Shown in pieces: positions 23,706 to 33,088 of a stretch of DNA of 64,000 nt (its first letter is position 1; the number at the start of each line of letters is the position of its first letter). The stretch lies in the NCBI RefSeq assembly GCF_001403795.1, contig NZ_CXSU01000005.1:633550-697549 (forward strand), written 5' to 3'. Made by a program: the position numbers and the translations under genes. The notes below the pieces were generated by a model. That model ran no database searches. It was not told the origin of the DNA and saw only the letters and a program-made list of their open reading frames with translations. The stretch is from Jannaschia donghaensis. Lineage in GTDB: Bacteria; Pseudomonadota; Alphaproteobacteria; Rhodobacterales; Rhodobacteraceae.

Positions 23706-24182
23706 TCAGTCGCGCGCGCGCCGCTGGCCCAGCGTTTCCCATTCGGTCGCGTTCAGCGTGCCGTTGCCATCCGCATCGGCACGGCTGAACCCGCGTCCGC
23801 CCATACCACGGCCGTTGCCGCCACGGTCGCCGCGTGCGTCGGTCTGCGCCTCCAGTTCCTCGCGGCTCACGCGGCCGTCGTCGTCGGCGTCCAGACGCTC
23901 GATCATGCGCGCGCTGCGGCTGTCCTCGCGGGTCTGCCGTGCGGCGTCCAGCTCCTCTGCCGTCAGGAAACCGTCGCCGTCGGCATCCACCTCGTCGAAG
24001 CGGGCTGCTTTGCGGGCCTCCGCGAAGGCCTCGATCTCGGCCGGGGTGATTTCTCCGTCGCCGTTCGTATCCACCTCCGAAAAGGCGGGACGCTCGCCCC
24101 GGTCGTGGCCGCGGGCTTCCGCGACGGTGCTCAGGGACAGGCCCGACACGATGGCAAGGGTCAGGATAGTGATCTTTCTCAT
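23706..24182 (-). CDS. Secreted EF-hand calcium-binding protein
   Basis: 158 residues with a signal peptide (MRKITILTLAIVSGLSLSTVAEA). Four EF-hand loops follow: DTNGDGEITPAE, DADGDGFLTAEE, DADDDGRVSREE and DADGNGTLNATE, each with Asp at positions 1, 3 and 5 of the loop (Asn at 3 in the first) and Glu at 12. A Gly/Arg-rich segment separates the last loop from the third. It is likely a periplasmic calcium-binding protein and is the first gene of the ECF sigma operon, with a candidate ECF promoter just upstream. Confidence 0.9.
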   Translation of the reverse strand: MRKITILTLAIVSGLSLSTVAEARGHDRGERPAFSEVDTNGDGEITPAEIEAFAEARKAARFDEVDADGDGFLTAEELDAARQTREDSRSARMIERLDADDDGRVSREELEAQTDARGDRGGNGRGMGGRGFSRADADGNGTLNATEWETLGQRRARD

Positions 24183-24198
24183 GGTCGTCTCCGGTTTC

Positions 24199-24225
24199 AG
24201 ACGCGGGCCCGTTGCCCGACGTTCC
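24199..24225 (-). promoter_or_regulatory. Candidate ECF sigma promoter of the EF-hand operon
   Basis: On the minus strand GGAAC (24225-24221) and CGTCT (24203-24199) are separated by 17 bases, close to the classic ECF pattern GGAAC-N16/17-CGTC. The downstream distance to the EF-hand ATG is only 16 bases and contains the ribosome-binding site GGAGA. It suggests autoregulation by the sigma factor of this operon. Confidence 0.5.
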
Positions 24226-24357
24226 CCCCTTCCACGGCAGGGGCGAAATATTCCGTCGTCGAAATTCGCAGAAAATGGCGACACAGGGCCGCAGAGACAT
24301 GCGGCGACCTTTCCCAGCGCGGGCCCGAGGACTAGGGAAGGCAGGAGAGGACATGCC

Positions 24358-24798
24358 ATGACCGACGCCACGCCCCGGACCGACCCCTCCGACTCCACCA
24401 CGCCCGTCGACGCGGACCGCCCCGTCGGCCAGGCCATGCTGCGCGGGTGGCGGCGGCGTTGTCCGAACTGCGGATCCGGCCCGATGATCAAAGGCTACCT
24501 CAAGGTGCGCGACGCCTGTCCCGTCTGCGACGAGGCGCTGCACCACCACCGCGCGGACGACGGGCCGCCGTATCTGACGTTGCTGATCGTGGGGCATATC
24601 ATCGGTCCGGCGATGCTTTGGGTCTTTGTGGCCTACGAACCCGACCCTTATACGTTCATGGCGATCTTCATGGTGTCCGCCACCGCCCTGTCGCTGTGGT
24701 TCCTGCCGCGCCTCAAGGGGATGCTGGTCGGGATCCAGTGGGCGACGCGGATGGGTGGCTTCGGTCACGGGCATGCGCGGTCGGATCTGGCGGAGTGA
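24358..24798 (+). CDS. DUF983-family membrane protein
   Basis: 146 residues. The DUF983 signature is present: WRRRCPNCGSGPMIKGYLKV, a second zinc-type pair in DACPVCDEALHHHRADDGPP, and two membrane helices (YLTLLIVGHIIGPAMLWVFV and FMAIFMVSATALSLWFLP) followed by RLKGMLVGIQWATRM. Ribosome-binding site GGAGAGGA precedes the ATG. Its stop overlaps the GTG start of the NUDIX gene. Function unknown; inner membrane with a cytoplasmic zinc-ribbon head. Confidence 0.92.
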   Translation: MTDATPRTDPSDSTTPVDADRPVGQAMLRGWRRRCPNCGSGPMIKGYLKVRDACPVCDEALHHHRADDGPPYLTLLIVGHIIGPAMLWVFVAYEPDPYTFMAIFMVSATALSLWFLPRLKGMLVGIQWATRMGGFGHGHARSDLAE

Positions 24799-25439
24799 CC
24801 GACCGGCCGATCCGCGATGCCGCCACGATCGTGCTGCTGCGCCAGACTGACAACGGCCCGGCGGTCCTTATGGGACAGCGCGGGGCAGGGGCTGCCTTCA
24901 TGCCCAGCAAATACGTCTTTCCGGGCGGTGCCGTCGATCCGGGCGACGGGGCCGTCGATCTGGCCGCCCCGATCCACCCCGACACCCGCGCCGCCTTGAC
25001 CACGCGCAGCACCCTGGCACCCGAGGCGCTGGCCGCCGCCGCCCTGCGGGAACTGGCCGAGGAAACGGGACAGGTGATCGCCGCGCCGGGACCGTCGGGG
25101 TGTTCCTGGCCGGGGTTCGATGGGTTGTGCCCCGATCCCAGCGCGCTGCGCTTTATCTTCCGCGCCGTTACGCCGCCGGGCCGCCCCCGCCGGTTCGACG
25201 CGCGGTTTTTCCTGGCCCCGGCCGAAATTCTGATGACCGACCCGGACGATTTCAGCCGGGCCGAGGATGAGTTGAGCCACCTGCACTGGGTTCCGCTGGC
25301 CCAAGCGCGCAAGCTGGACATGCCGTTCATAACCGAAGTCGTGCTGGCCGAAACCGCTGCCATCGCCGACGGGACGGATGCGCCGGGCACGCCGTTCTTC
25401 GACAATTCCGGCCCGGCGTCGACCTTTCGCAGGCTTTAG
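24795..25439 (+). CDS. NUDIX hydrolase with inserted segment
   Basis: 214 residues from a GTG that overlaps the DUF983 stop (GTGA). The core is FPGGAVDPGD followed, after an insert of roughly 30 residues, by EALAAAALRELAEETGQV, so the REx2EExG box is intact. The insert and length match the NUDT7/NUDT19-like branch, some of which cleave CoA derivatives, but the substrate is not certain. Ends converging with the EamA permease gene, the stops overlapping by four bases. Confidence 0.87.
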   Translation: MTDRPIRDAATIVLLRQTDNGPAVLMGQRGAGAAFMPSKYVFPGGAVDPGDGAVDLAAPIHPDTRAALTTRSTLAPEALAAAALRELAEETGQVIAAPGPSGCSWPGFDGLCPDPSALRFIFRAVTPPGRPRRFDARFFLAPAEILMTDPDDFSRAEDELSHLHWVPLAQARKLDMPFITEVVLAETAAIADGTDAPGTPFFDNSGPASTFRRL

Positions 25440-26329
25440 GTCTGCAACAGGATCAGCGCGATCACGCTGCACGACACCAGCGCGATGGCCAGCAATTCGC
25501 GCCACGAAAACCGCTCTCCCAGCACCAGCCATGAAATCGCCATCGACAGGATCAGCTCCACCTGGCCGACGGCATTCACATAGGCTGCCGTCTGCAACGT
25601 ATAGGCGGTGAACCAGCCCAGCGACCCGGCCATCGACGTGGCCCCCACCAGCGTGGTGACGCGCCAGCGCGTGAACACCGCGATCAGCCCCGCCCGGTCG
25701 CGCCACGCCAGCCACGCGGCCAACACCACCGCCTGCACCAGCGTCACAAGGGCCAGCGTGACGGCCGCGCGCAAGACGGGCGCATCGCTTTCCACCACCA
25801 GCGACGCCCCGCGATACCCCACGGCAGAGATCGAGAAGAACACCCCCGACGCCAGCCCCAGCACCGACCCGCGGTTGAGAACCTGCCACCCGCCCCCCGC
25901 CGGTACCGACAGGATCAGCACCCCGACCAACCCCACCAGCATCGCCGCGATGTCGGCCCAGGTCACCGTCTCGCCCAGCACCACGAACCCGGTCGCCACC
26001 GTCAAAAGGACCGTCACCTTGGAAAATGCGATGCCGACGGCGAAGTTGCGATGGGCGAACAGCGCGACCACGCACATCGTGGCAAGGATCTGGCTGATGC
26101 CGCCGGCAAGCGCATAGGGCCAGAACCCCGTGCCGACGATCGGAAGGCCGGTGCCGGTGGCCAGCGTCCAGGCCGCCAGCCCCGCCCCGATCACCCCCGG
26201 CGCATAGACGAACCGCGCAAAGGTCGACGCCGCCGGGCTTAACCCTGAAACCGCCAACCGCTTTTGCAGAAGGAACCGAAGGGCCTGCACCGAGGCGGCG
26301 AAAAGCGTGGCAACAATCCAGAGCGACAT
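25436..26329 (-). CDS. EamA/DMT-superfamily transporter
   Basis: 297 residues from the ATG at 26329, forming ten predicted membrane helices in two repeats (for example ILATMCVVALFAHRNFAVGI in the first and AYVNAVGQVELILSMAISWL in the second, each followed by VLGE, the usual DMT motif). Likely an exporter or permease of a small metabolite. No neighbouring gene hints at the substrate; upstream is a 177-base intergenic region without a clear signal. Confidence 0.88.
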   Translation of the reverse strand: MSLWIVATLFAASVQALRFLLQKRLAVSGLSPAASTFARFVYAPGVIGAGLAAWTLATGTGLPIVGTGFWPYALAGGISQILATMCVVALFAHRNFAVGIAFSKVTVLLTVATGFVVLGETVTWADIAAMLVGLVGVLILSVPAGGGWQVLNRGSVLGLASGVFFSISAVGYRGASLVVESDAPVLRAAVTLALVTLVQAVVLAAWLAWRDRAGLIAVFTRWRVTTLVGATSMAGSLGWFTAYTLQTAAYVNAVGQVELILSMAISWLVLGERFSWRELLAIALVSCSVIALILLQT

Positions 26330-26506
26330 TGTGGCATCTCGCACGGCGTGCCAACCGGGCACCAGCGGGATTCGCGGCAATCGGGGGACAGTGGCAGCAA
26401 GAAGGCATCACCGTCTCGACTCCGGCGACGAACTCTGGCCAAATCGCCACAATCTTGACCTAAATCCGCTCTATCTTGGTCGCAATCCTGCTGGAGTTTC
26501 GCCGTA

Positions 26507-27040
26507 ATGCCCTTTGCCGACCTGCCGGCCGCCTTGTCCCGTCTGCGCCGCGCGGCTTTCGCCGGGCGCACGACCGACCCCGAACCGCCGCGTGTATTCG
26601 CCGCGAAATCGCGGGCGGAGACGTTGTGCATGGTTCTGGGGCTGGGCGGCATGGCATTGGCATTGGGCGTGACGGTTGCGCAGGCGACCCTGCCGTCGGT
26701 GGTGGAAACCGAAGCGGCCCTGCGCCGTGTGGTGATCGAATCCGGCTTCGACGCGGCCTTCTGCCCCGATGGTTGGGCGGCGGATCATGCGGCCCTCCTC
26801 CCGCTGACCGAAGCGGAGGTGACGGCCTGGTACCTGAGCGAGAACATGCGCCTGTCGGACGCGGACGTGATCGCGTCTGTCGGCCTCTATGTCATGCATC
26901 CCAAGGATTTCCGGCATATCGAAGGGCGCGCGATGACCCGCACTCAGATCCTGTTGTGCATCGCCGAGAGTCGCCGCCTGGTGACACCCCTGCACGAACG
27001 CATCCCGCCGGAACTGCGCGCGGATCTCAGCGCCGTCTGA
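26507..27040 (+). CDS. Hypothetical protein with one membrane helix
   Basis: 177 residues. A basic N-terminal 35 residues precede one hydrophobic helix (TLCMVLGLGGMALALGVTVA), then a soluble C-terminal domain of about 115 residues with two cysteines (AAFCPDGW and ILLCIAES) and an acidic helix EAEVTAWYLSENMRLSDADV. I do not recognise the family. Topology suggests a cytoplasmic tail and a periplasmic domain. It is 96 bases upstream of maeB on the same strand. Confidence 0.75.
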   Translation: MPFADLPAALSRLRRAAFAGRTTDPEPPRVFAAKSRAETLCMVLGLGGMALALGVTVAQATLPSVVETEAALRRVVIESGFDAAFCPDGWAADHAALLPLTEAEVTAWYLSENMRLSDADVIASVGLYVMHPKDFRHIEGRAMTRTQILLCIAESRRLVTPLHERIPPELRADLSAV

Positions 27041-27136
27041 TCAGGCGGCCCTGCGCCGGCTGGCATCGGAATGATCGCTGGCAGGGTTGGACGGGATGGC
27101 GTTAAACAGGCGGGCAGCCGTGCCAGAGGACCGCCC

Positions 27137-29428
27137 ATGACCGATAAGCCTTCCGACGACCCGCAGGCCGCCCAGCGGCAGGCCGCGCTCGACTATCATC
27201 AGTATCCGCGCCCCGGTAAGCTCGAAATCCGCGCGACGAAGCCGCTGGCGAACGGCCGCGACCTGGCCCGCGCCTACAGCCCCGGCGTCGCCGACGCCTC
27301 CACCGCGATCCATCAGAACCCCGAAACCGCCCGCGACTACACCGCGCGCGGCAATCTGGTGGCGGTCGTCACCAACGGCACCGCCGTGTTGGGCCTGGGC
27401 AACATCGGCGCGCTGGCGTCCAAGCCGGTGATGGAGGGCAAGGCCGTCCTGTTCAAGAAATTCGCCGAGATCGACTGCTTCGACATCGAAGTGGACGAAT
27501 CCGACCCCGAAAAACTCGCCGCGATCGTCTGCGCGCTGGAGCCGACGTTCGGTGCCATCAACCTGGAGGATATAAAGGCCCCCGACTGCTTTATCGTCGA
27601 GAAGATTTGCCGGGAGCGGATGAACATCCCCGTCTTCCACGACGATCAGCACGGCACCGCCATCGTCGTCGGCGCCGCGGCCCTGAACGCGATCATGCTG
27701 ACGGACCGCAAGTGGGAGGAGATCAAGGTCGTGTCCACCGGCGGCGGCGCGGCGGGCATTGCGTGCCTGAACATGCTGCTGACGTTGGGCGTGCGCCGCG
27801 AGAACGTGTTTCTCTGCGATCTTGCCGGCCTGGTCCACGAAGGCCGGACCGAGGATATGACAGAACAGAAGGCCGCTTTCGCGCAGCCCGGCGGCCCGCG
27901 TCAGCTTGCCGATGTCATCGAGGGCGCGGACCTGTTTCTCGGCCTCTCCGGTCCCGGCGTCCTCAAGCCCGAAATGGTGGCGAAGATGGCCCCGAAACCC
28001 ATTCTCTTCGCGCTCGCCAATCCAAACCCCGAAATCGCCTACGACTTGGCCAAATCCACCGCGCCCGACGCGATCATCGCCACGGGTCGTTCCGACCATC
28101 CCAACCAGGTCAACAACGTCCTGTGTTTTCCGTTCATCTTCCGCGGGGCCCTCGACGTCGGCGCGACCGAGATCAACGAGGCGATGAAGGTCGGCTGCGT
28201 CGAAGGCATCGCCGCCCTGGCCCGCGCGACCACCTCGGCCGAAGCCGCCGCCGCCTATGCCGGCGAACAGCTGACCTTCGGACCCGACTATCTGATCCCC
28301 AAGCCGTTCGACCCCCGCCTCAAAGGCGTCGTCGCCCTGGCCGTCGCGAAGGCGGCGATGGACTCCGGTGTCGCCACCCGCCCCATCGCGGACATGAAGG
28401 CCTACAAGGCCAATCTGGACGCCTCGGTCTTCAAATCGTCCATGATCATGCGCCCCGTCTTCGCCGCCGCCTCCCAGGCCCGGCGCAAGATCGTCTTTGC
28501 CGAAGGGGAGGATGAGCGCGTGCTGCGCGCCGCCCAGGCCATGATGGAGGAGACGACCGACATTCCCATCCTGATCGGTCGCCCCGACGTCATCGAAACC
28601 CGCATCGCCCGCGCCGGTCTTACCCTGCGCTCCGACCGCGACGTGGAGATCGTGAACCCCGAATCCGACCCCCGTTACCGTGATTACTGGGAGACATATC
28701 ACGCGCTGATGGCGCGCAAGGGCGTGGCACCCGATCTCAGCCGCGCGGTCATGCGCACCAACACCACCGCCATCGGGGCCATCATGGTTCAAAGGGGGGA
28801 GGCCGACAGCCTGATCTGCGGCACCTTCGGTCAATTCCTGTGGCACCTGCGCTACGTCACGGATGTTCTGGGGCAGGGCGGGCTGCACGCCGTCGGCGCG
28901 ATGTCCCTGATGATCCTGGAAGACGGGCCGCTTTTCATCGCCGACACCCACGTCCATGCGCAACCAACCCCGGCCCAGATCGCCGAAACGGTGATCGCCG
29001 CCGCCCGCCACGTCCGCCGCTTCGGGGTGGAGCCGAAGGTGGCGCTGTGCTCCAGTTCGCAATTCGGCAACCTCGACAGCGCGTCGGGTCAGACGATGCG
29101 CGCCGCGATCGCCTCGCTCGACGCCATGGCCCTCGACTTCCAGTACGAGGGGGAGATGAACGTCGACGCCGCCCTCGACCCCGATCTGCGCGCGCGGTTC
29201 CTGGCCGACTGCCGGATGGACGGTCCGGCCAATGTGCTGGTCTTCGCCTCGACCGATGCGGCGGGGGCCACGCGCAACATCCTCAAGATGCGCGCCGGCG
29301 GGTTGGAGGTGGGACCGATCCTGATGGGCATGGGCAACAAGGCCCATATCGTCACGCCGTCGATAACGGCGCGGGGCATTCTCAACATTTCCGCCCTCGC
29401 CGGGACGCCGGTGCAGCATTATGGTTGA
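27137..29428 (+). CDS. maeB: NADP-dependent malic enzyme with phosphotransacetylase-like domain
   Basis: 763 residues. The N-terminal half (about 20-430) is the malic enzyme: [44 protein letters not shown] and a nucleotide site [14 protein letters not shown]. The C-terminal half (about 440-760) is a phosphate-acetyltransferase-like domain that starts at [20 protein letters not shown] and probably serves regulation and oligomerisation. The enzyme decarboxylates malate to pyruvate with reduction of NADP. Cytoplasmic, full length, no sign of disruption. Confidence 0.96.
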   Translation: MTDKPSDDPQAAQRQAALDYHQYPRPGKLEIRATKPLANGRDLARAYSPGVADASTAIHQNPETARDYTARGNLVAVVTNGTAVLGLGNIGALASKPVMEGKAVLFKKFAEIDCFDIEVDESDPEKLAAIVCALEPTFGAINLEDIKAPDCFIVEKICRERMNIPVFHDDQHGTAIVVGAAALNAIMLTDRKWEEIKVVSTGGGAAGIACLNMLLTLGVRRENVFLCDLAGLVHEGRTEDMTEQKAAFAQPGGPRQLADVIEGADLFLGLSGPGVLKPEMVAKMAPKPILFALANPNPEIAYDLAKSTAPDAIIATGRSDHPNQVNNVLCFPFIFRGALDVGATEINEAMKVGCVEGIAALARATTSAEAAAAYAGEQLTFGPDYLIPKPFDPRLKGVVALAVAKAAMDSGVATRPIADMKAYKANLDASVFKSSMIMRPVFAAASQARRKIVFAEGEDERVLRAAQAMMEETTDIPILIGRPDVIETRIARAGLTLRSDRDVEIVNPESDPRYRDYWETYHALMARKGVAPDLSRAVMRTNTTAIGAIMVQRGEADSLICGTFGQFLWHLRYVTDVLGQGGLHAVGAMSLMILEDGPLFIADTHVHAQPTPAQIAETVIAAARHVRRFGVEPKVALCSSSQFGNLDSASGQTMRAAIASLDAMALDFQYEGEMNVDAALDPDLRARFLADCRMDGPANVLVFASTDAAGATRNILKMRAGGLEVGPILMGMGNKAHIVTPSITARGILNISALAGTPVQHYG

Positions 29429-29525
29429 CGGCATGGTGCGCCCGGCTGCCGTCGCGTCGGCGGATCTTGTCGCCTCGGGGCCCGCCCGCTAGACCGATAA
29501 ACCGCATTCCACGAAAGGCCGACCG

Positions 29526-30191
29526 ATGACCGCACCCGACCGCCCCCGCAAGGTCATGGGCCTGTCCTTCCCGACCGAGGAGGAGCGTGTCGTCGTCGCC
29601 TTGGGCCGCAGTCGCGATCACGCGCTTTCCGCCGCCGCCGCCGCCGTCGTCCTCGCGTCCGCGCCGGACGATCCAGATCCGGCCGATGTGACCCGCCTGC
29701 GATCGGCGGCGACCGCCTATGCCGCCGCGCTGGAGCAGGCTCTGACGCCGCAGATCGAACAGCGGTTCCGGACCGACTGCGCCGCCGACATCGCCTGTGC
29801 ACGGCAGTTCGCCGACCATCTCAACTCGGTCGCTCAGGCCCCCGCCGGCCCCGACCGCGCCGCCGCCATGGCGGTCTTGCACCGGGCGGACGACGCCGTT
29901 CTGCCCGCGCTTGTCCATCTGACCGAGTGCATCCTGCGACAGGCCGCGATCGACCAGAACGCGGTTCTGGATGCCGCGCAGGCGCGCAACGACAAGCTCG
30001 AGTCGCTGTTTCATGCGATGCGGCAGGTGGGCCGAACGCTTGATATGGTGTCGATCAACACCGCCGTCGAAGCGTCGCGCGCGGGGGGCGATCAGGGCCG
30101 GGCCTTCGGCGTGATCGCTGCCGAAGTTCGGACGCTGGCCCGTCGCGTGTCGGAATTGTCGGAACAGGCCAGCCGCAGCATCGACGGCTAG
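29526..30191 (+). CDS. Orphan soluble protein ending in a chemoreceptor-tip helix
   Basis: 221 residues. The last 60 residues read as the hairpin tip of a methyl-accepting chemotaxis protein (LDMVSINTAVEASRAGGDQG, then RAFGVIAAEVRTLARRVSE, compare INLLALNAAIEAARAGExGRGFAVVA). Upstream is a long helical region rich in Ala, Leu and Glu. There is no membrane segment, HAMP domain or full signalling helix pair, and the protein stops right after the tip. No che genes are nearby. It may be a truncated relic or a stand-alone interaction domain. Confidence 0.75.
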   Translation: MTAPDRPRKVMGLSFPTEEERVVVALGRSRDHALSAAAAAVVLASAPDDPDPADVTRLRSAATAYAAALEQALTPQIEQRFRTDCAADIACARQFADHLNSVAQAPAGPDRAAAMAVLHRADDAVLPALVHLTECILRQAAIDQNAVLDAAQARNDKLESLFHAMRQVGRTLDMVSINTAVEASRAGGDQGRAFGVIAAEVRTLARRVSELSEQASRSIDG

Positions 30192-30337
30192 GCGCGCCCG
30201 CGCGGCCCCCCGCCGATCCCCATCACGAAGCCGTGGGGGCGGTGTTCCTTCTGCGGCGACATGTCTATTTTCAAGCTCAGACGCCGGTGCCACCGTCGCA
30301 CCGACCTCCCCTTTCCTTCAGACAGGAGTCTCGCCCG

Positions 30338-30826
30338 ATGACACGCCTTGCCCTGACCCGCCGCCATCTGTTGTCCGCCACCGGGGCCGTTCTGGCGACC
30401 GGAATCGCCGGTCTGCGCGCCCCCGCCCACGCGCAAGGTCTTGCCCCGACGCCGACGATGCGGGGCGGGTCCAACAACTACCGCCCCGGCGCGCCGCTCG
30501 TCGACCGCATCGGTGGCGGCGGCTTTCTGACCACCGGCACCGTGCGTCGGGCGGGCGACGGGATGCCCCTGGCCGGGCAGCGCATCCAGGTTTGGGCCCA
30601 CACGACCGAAGGCCACGAACGCGACGAGCGCAGCCACGGGGCCACGCTGACCGATGCCAATGGCGTCTTCCGCATGGACATGCCGCAGATCGTCCCCGCC
30701 TTCGGTCAGCCCCACGGCCACCTTGCCTACGACAGCGGGGAATTTCAGACCGTCTTCCTGCGCCCCGTCATGGCCAGCGCGGGCGAGACGTCTTTGACGG
30801 TCGATTTCGTCCTCGTTCCGGCCTGA
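30338..30826 (+). CDS. Tat-exported intradiol-dioxygenase-fold protein, metal ligands incomplete
   Basis: 162 residues. A twin-arginine signal (TRRHLLSATG) is followed by a hydrophobic region ending at PAHAQG. The mature part has the beta-sandwich motifs of intradiol dioxygenases and transthyretin-like carriers (PLAGQRIQVWAHTTEGH, TLTDANGVFRMDMP, GQPHGHLAYDSG). Two histidines are present in PHGH but the two tyrosine iron ligands of true dioxygenases are not found at the expected places, so a catalytic role is doubtful. The next gene begins 10 bases on and encodes a heme b membrane protein. Confidence 0.75.
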   Translation: MTRLALTRRHLLSATGAVLATGIAGLRAPAHAQGLAPTPTMRGGSNNYRPGAPLVDRIGGGGFLTTGTVRRAGDGMPLAGQRIQVWAHTTEGHERDERSHGATLTDANGVFRMDMPQIVPAFGQPHGHLAYDSGEFQTVFLRPVMASAGETSLTVDFVLVPA

Positions 30827-30836
30827 CACCGTCGCC

Positions 30837-31442
30837 GTGACCAAGCTGCGGGCCGGTCTGGCGTGGGGCGCGGTCGCCCTTGCCGTTGTCCTGCCCATCG
30901 GCATCGCCGCGAACAGCCCGCTTCTGCAATGGCGCGACGCCGTTTATGTGACCGCGGGGTTTGCGGGCATCCTCGGTCTCGCGCTTCTTCTGCTTCAACC
31001 GCTGCTGGCGGCGGCCCTTCTGCCGGGTCTTGCCACCGGCGCGGGCCGCCGCATCCACCGCTGGCTTGGTGCGGGTCTAGTGGCGGCCATCGTCGTCCAC
31101 GTCGGCGGTCTGTGGCTGACCAGCCCGCCGGACGTCATCGACGCGCTGACGCTCCGCTCGCCCACGCCATTCTCGCTCTGGGGGGTGATCGCGATGTGGG
31201 CGGCCTTTGCCGCTGCAACCCTCGCGCTGGTCCGCAAACGTCTGCCGCTTCGCATCTGGCGGCTGGGGCATACGACATTCGTGGTTCTGGTCGTCGCGGG
31301 CACTGTCGTTCACGCGGTGCTGATCGTGGGGGCCATGGGCACGGTCTCCAAGATCGCACTCTGCGCCTTGGTCATTGCGGCGACAGTGGCGGCGGTTGCG
31401 CGCCGCCGCGTCTGGGCCGTCGTCAAACGCCGGGGCGATTGA
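30837..31442 (+). CDS. Ferric-reductase-like transmembrane protein
   Basis: 201 residues from the GTG at 30837. About six hydrophobic helices are visible, with histidine pairs spaced for heme b coordination: RRIHRWLG and IVVHVGG on one helix and RLGHTTFVV and GTVVHAVL on another. The pattern is that of ferric reductase/MsrQ-like domains. Ten bases separate it from the Tat-exported protein gene, suggesting that the two form an electron-transfer pair, which is inference. Confidence 0.82.
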   Translation: MTKLRAGLAWGAVALAVVLPIGIAANSPLLQWRDAVYVTAGFAGILGLALLLLQPLLAAALLPGLATGAGRRIHRWLGAGLVAAIVVHVGGLWLTSPPDVIDALTLRSPTPFSLWGVIAMWAAFAAATLALVRKRLPLRIWRLGHTTFVVLVVAGTVVHAVLIVGAMGTVSKIALCALVIAATVAAVARRRVWAVVKRRGD

Positions 31443-31457
31443 CGCCCCGGTTTCGTT

Positions 31458-31676
31458 TCAGGCCTTCTGGACTTCGGAAGACAGCTTGAGAACGCCGTCG
31501 CCGTCGTCTTGCTCGATGTACAACGCCGGGTCGTCCTCGGACCCGTCGCGGGTCACTTCCGAACCCTGCAGCTTGCGCGTGATCTTCTGCTCGTAGGTTT
31601 TCTCGACCTTGCCGGACGCGGTGCCATTGCCCCAGTCCCATTTTACCTTGTCGCCGACGTTGTATTTCTTCGACAT
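31458..31676 (-). CDS. DUF2945 / HVA1-type small protein
   Basis: 72 residues. The pattern YNVGDKVKWDWGNGTASGKV, YEQKITRKLQGSEVTRDGSE and ALYIEQDDGDGVLKLSSEVQ fits the DUF2945 family, a Tudor-like fold found in many bacteria. Start ATG at 31676. Function unknown. Upstream on the same strand are four 11-base direct repeats at 31757-31800. It converges with the heme b membrane protein gene. Confidence 0.9.
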   Translation of the reverse strand: MSKKYNVGDKVKWDWGNGTASGKVEKTYEQKITRKLQGSEVTRDGSEDDPALYIEQDDGDGVLKLSSEVQKA

Positions 31677-31756
31677 GTGATCTCTCCGATTGACGTTTCA
31701 GCCTGAACAGAAAACGCCGTTTGGGGCCAAAGGGTTCCGCCCGGGCGTCCGACGTA

Positions 31757-31800
31757 GATCACCCGTGGATCACCCGCAGATCACCCATCGATCACCGCAG
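31757..31800. repeat. Four tandem 11-base repeats beginning GATCACC
   Basis: GATC occurs at 31757, 31768, 31779 and 31790, exactly 11 bases apart, in units GATCACCCGTG, GATCACCCGCA, GATCACCCATC and GATCACCGCAG. The first 7 bases are invariant. The last unit runs over the stop codon of the acyl-CoA dehydrogenase gene; the others lie upstream of the DUF2945 gene. An 11-base period places the motif near the same face of the helix. Confidence 0.8.
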
Positions 31801-33030
31801 GCCCCGTGCCCTCAGCTCTGCCCGCGAAACGGTCCGCAGATGCACCGCGTCCGGCCCGTCCACCAGCCGCAGCGTTCGCAGATGCGCATAGATGCGGGCC
31901 AGGTCGGTATCCTGGGAAACGCCAGCCCCGCCAAAGATTTGTATGGCGTCGTCGCAGACCTGCAACGCGACGCGCGGGGCCATGATCTTCACCTGAGAGA
32001 TAAGCGGCGCCGCCACCTTCATGTCTTCGCCCGTGCGGTGCACCTCGTCCATCGCCCAGGCCGCGCGCAGGCACATCAACCGTGCCCCCTCGATCCCGAT
32101 CCGCGCTTCCGCGATCCGGTCGGAATTGCCGCCCAAGTGGTTGAGATCGCTGCCGAACGCCTGACGCTGCGCCCCACGCTCCACCATCAGCGTCAGGCAT
32201 TTCTCAGCCATGCCGACGGCCCGCATGCAATGGTGGATCCGCCCCGGCCCCAGCCGCCCCTGCGCAATCTCGAACCCGCGTCCCTCGCCCAGCAGCATCG
32301 CGTCCAGCGGCACTCTAACATCCTGATATCGCACGTGCATGTGGCCATGCGGCGCTTCGTCATCGCCGAACACCTGCATTCCGCGCAGGAGTTCCACCCC
32401 CGGCGTGTCGCGCGGGACGACCACCATCGAATGCTGCGCGTGGCGCGGGCCATCGTCAGCCGTGCGGCACATCACGATATGCACCTTGCATCGCGGATCG
32501 CCCGCGCCGGTCGACCACCATTTTTCACCGTTGAGAACCCAATGATCCCCGTCCCTTACGCAGCGCAGGGAAATATTCGTCGCATCCGATGACGCGACGT
32601 CCGGCTCTGTCATCAGGTAGGCGGAGCGGACGGTCCCGGCCATCAACGGTTCAAGCCAGTCGGCCTTCATCGCGTCCGTGCCGTGGCGGGCGAAGACTTC
32701 CATGTTGCCGGTGTCGGGCGCGTTGCAATTGAAGACCTCGGGTGCCAGCCACGACCGTCCCATCTCCTCCGCGATCCAGGCGTAATCGACGGTCGTGATC
32801 CCGGGCCCCCCCGGCAGATGCGTCTGCCACAGGTTCCAAAGACCCCGATCGCGCGCCTTTTCCTTCAGTGTTTCAAGGATTTCCGTCTGACGCGGTGTAT
32901 GTTCCCACCGGTCGCCCGTGCCCCCGGTTTCCGCGTGGAATTCGGCATCCAGCGGTGCGATGTCGTCCCGCACCATCGTCGCCACCGCATCGCGCAGGGC
33001 GCGGCCCCGTTCGCTCAATCCCAGATCCAT
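31792..33030 (-). CDS. Acyl-CoA dehydrogenase
   Basis: 412 residues. The start at 33030 has a clear AGGA ribosome-binding site. FAD-linked family motifs are visible: [45 protein letters not shown], and the C-terminal [25 protein letters not shown]. The sequence resembles the ACAD10/11-like branch that is paired with an aminoglycoside-phosphotransferase-like protein, and such a gene is divergent here. In human ACAD10/11 these domains act on hydroxylated acyl-CoAs, suggesting a similar pathway; substrate unproved. Confidence 0.93.
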   Translation of the reverse strand: MDLGLSERGRALRDAVATMVRDDIAPLDAEFHAETGGTGDRWEHTPRQTEILETLKEKARDRGLWNLWQTHLPGGPGITTVDYAWIAEEMGRSWLAPEVFNCNAPDTGNMEVFARHGTDAMKADWLEPLMAGTVRSAYLMTEPDVASSDATNISLRCVRDGDHWVLNGEKWWSTGAGDPRCKVHIVMCRTADDGPRHAQHSMVVVPRDTPGVELLRGMQVFGDDEAPHGHMHVRYQDVRVPLDAMLLGEGRGFEIAQGRLGPGRIHHCMRAVGMAEKCLTLMVERGAQRQAFGSDLNHLGGNSDRIAEARIGIEGARLMCLRAAWAMDEVHRTGEDMKVAAPLISQVKIMAPRVALQVCDDAIQIFGGAGVSQDTDLARIYAHLRTLRLVDGPDAVHLRTVSRAELRARGLR

Positions 33031-33088
33031 GACGTCCTCCCTCATGCGCACTCTTGCCACCGCGCGCGCTCTCCGCAACCCTGCGCGA

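Noticed and set aside
31757..31800. CRISPR array
   Set aside because: Units are only 11 bases with no spacers, four copies, and no cas genes are present.
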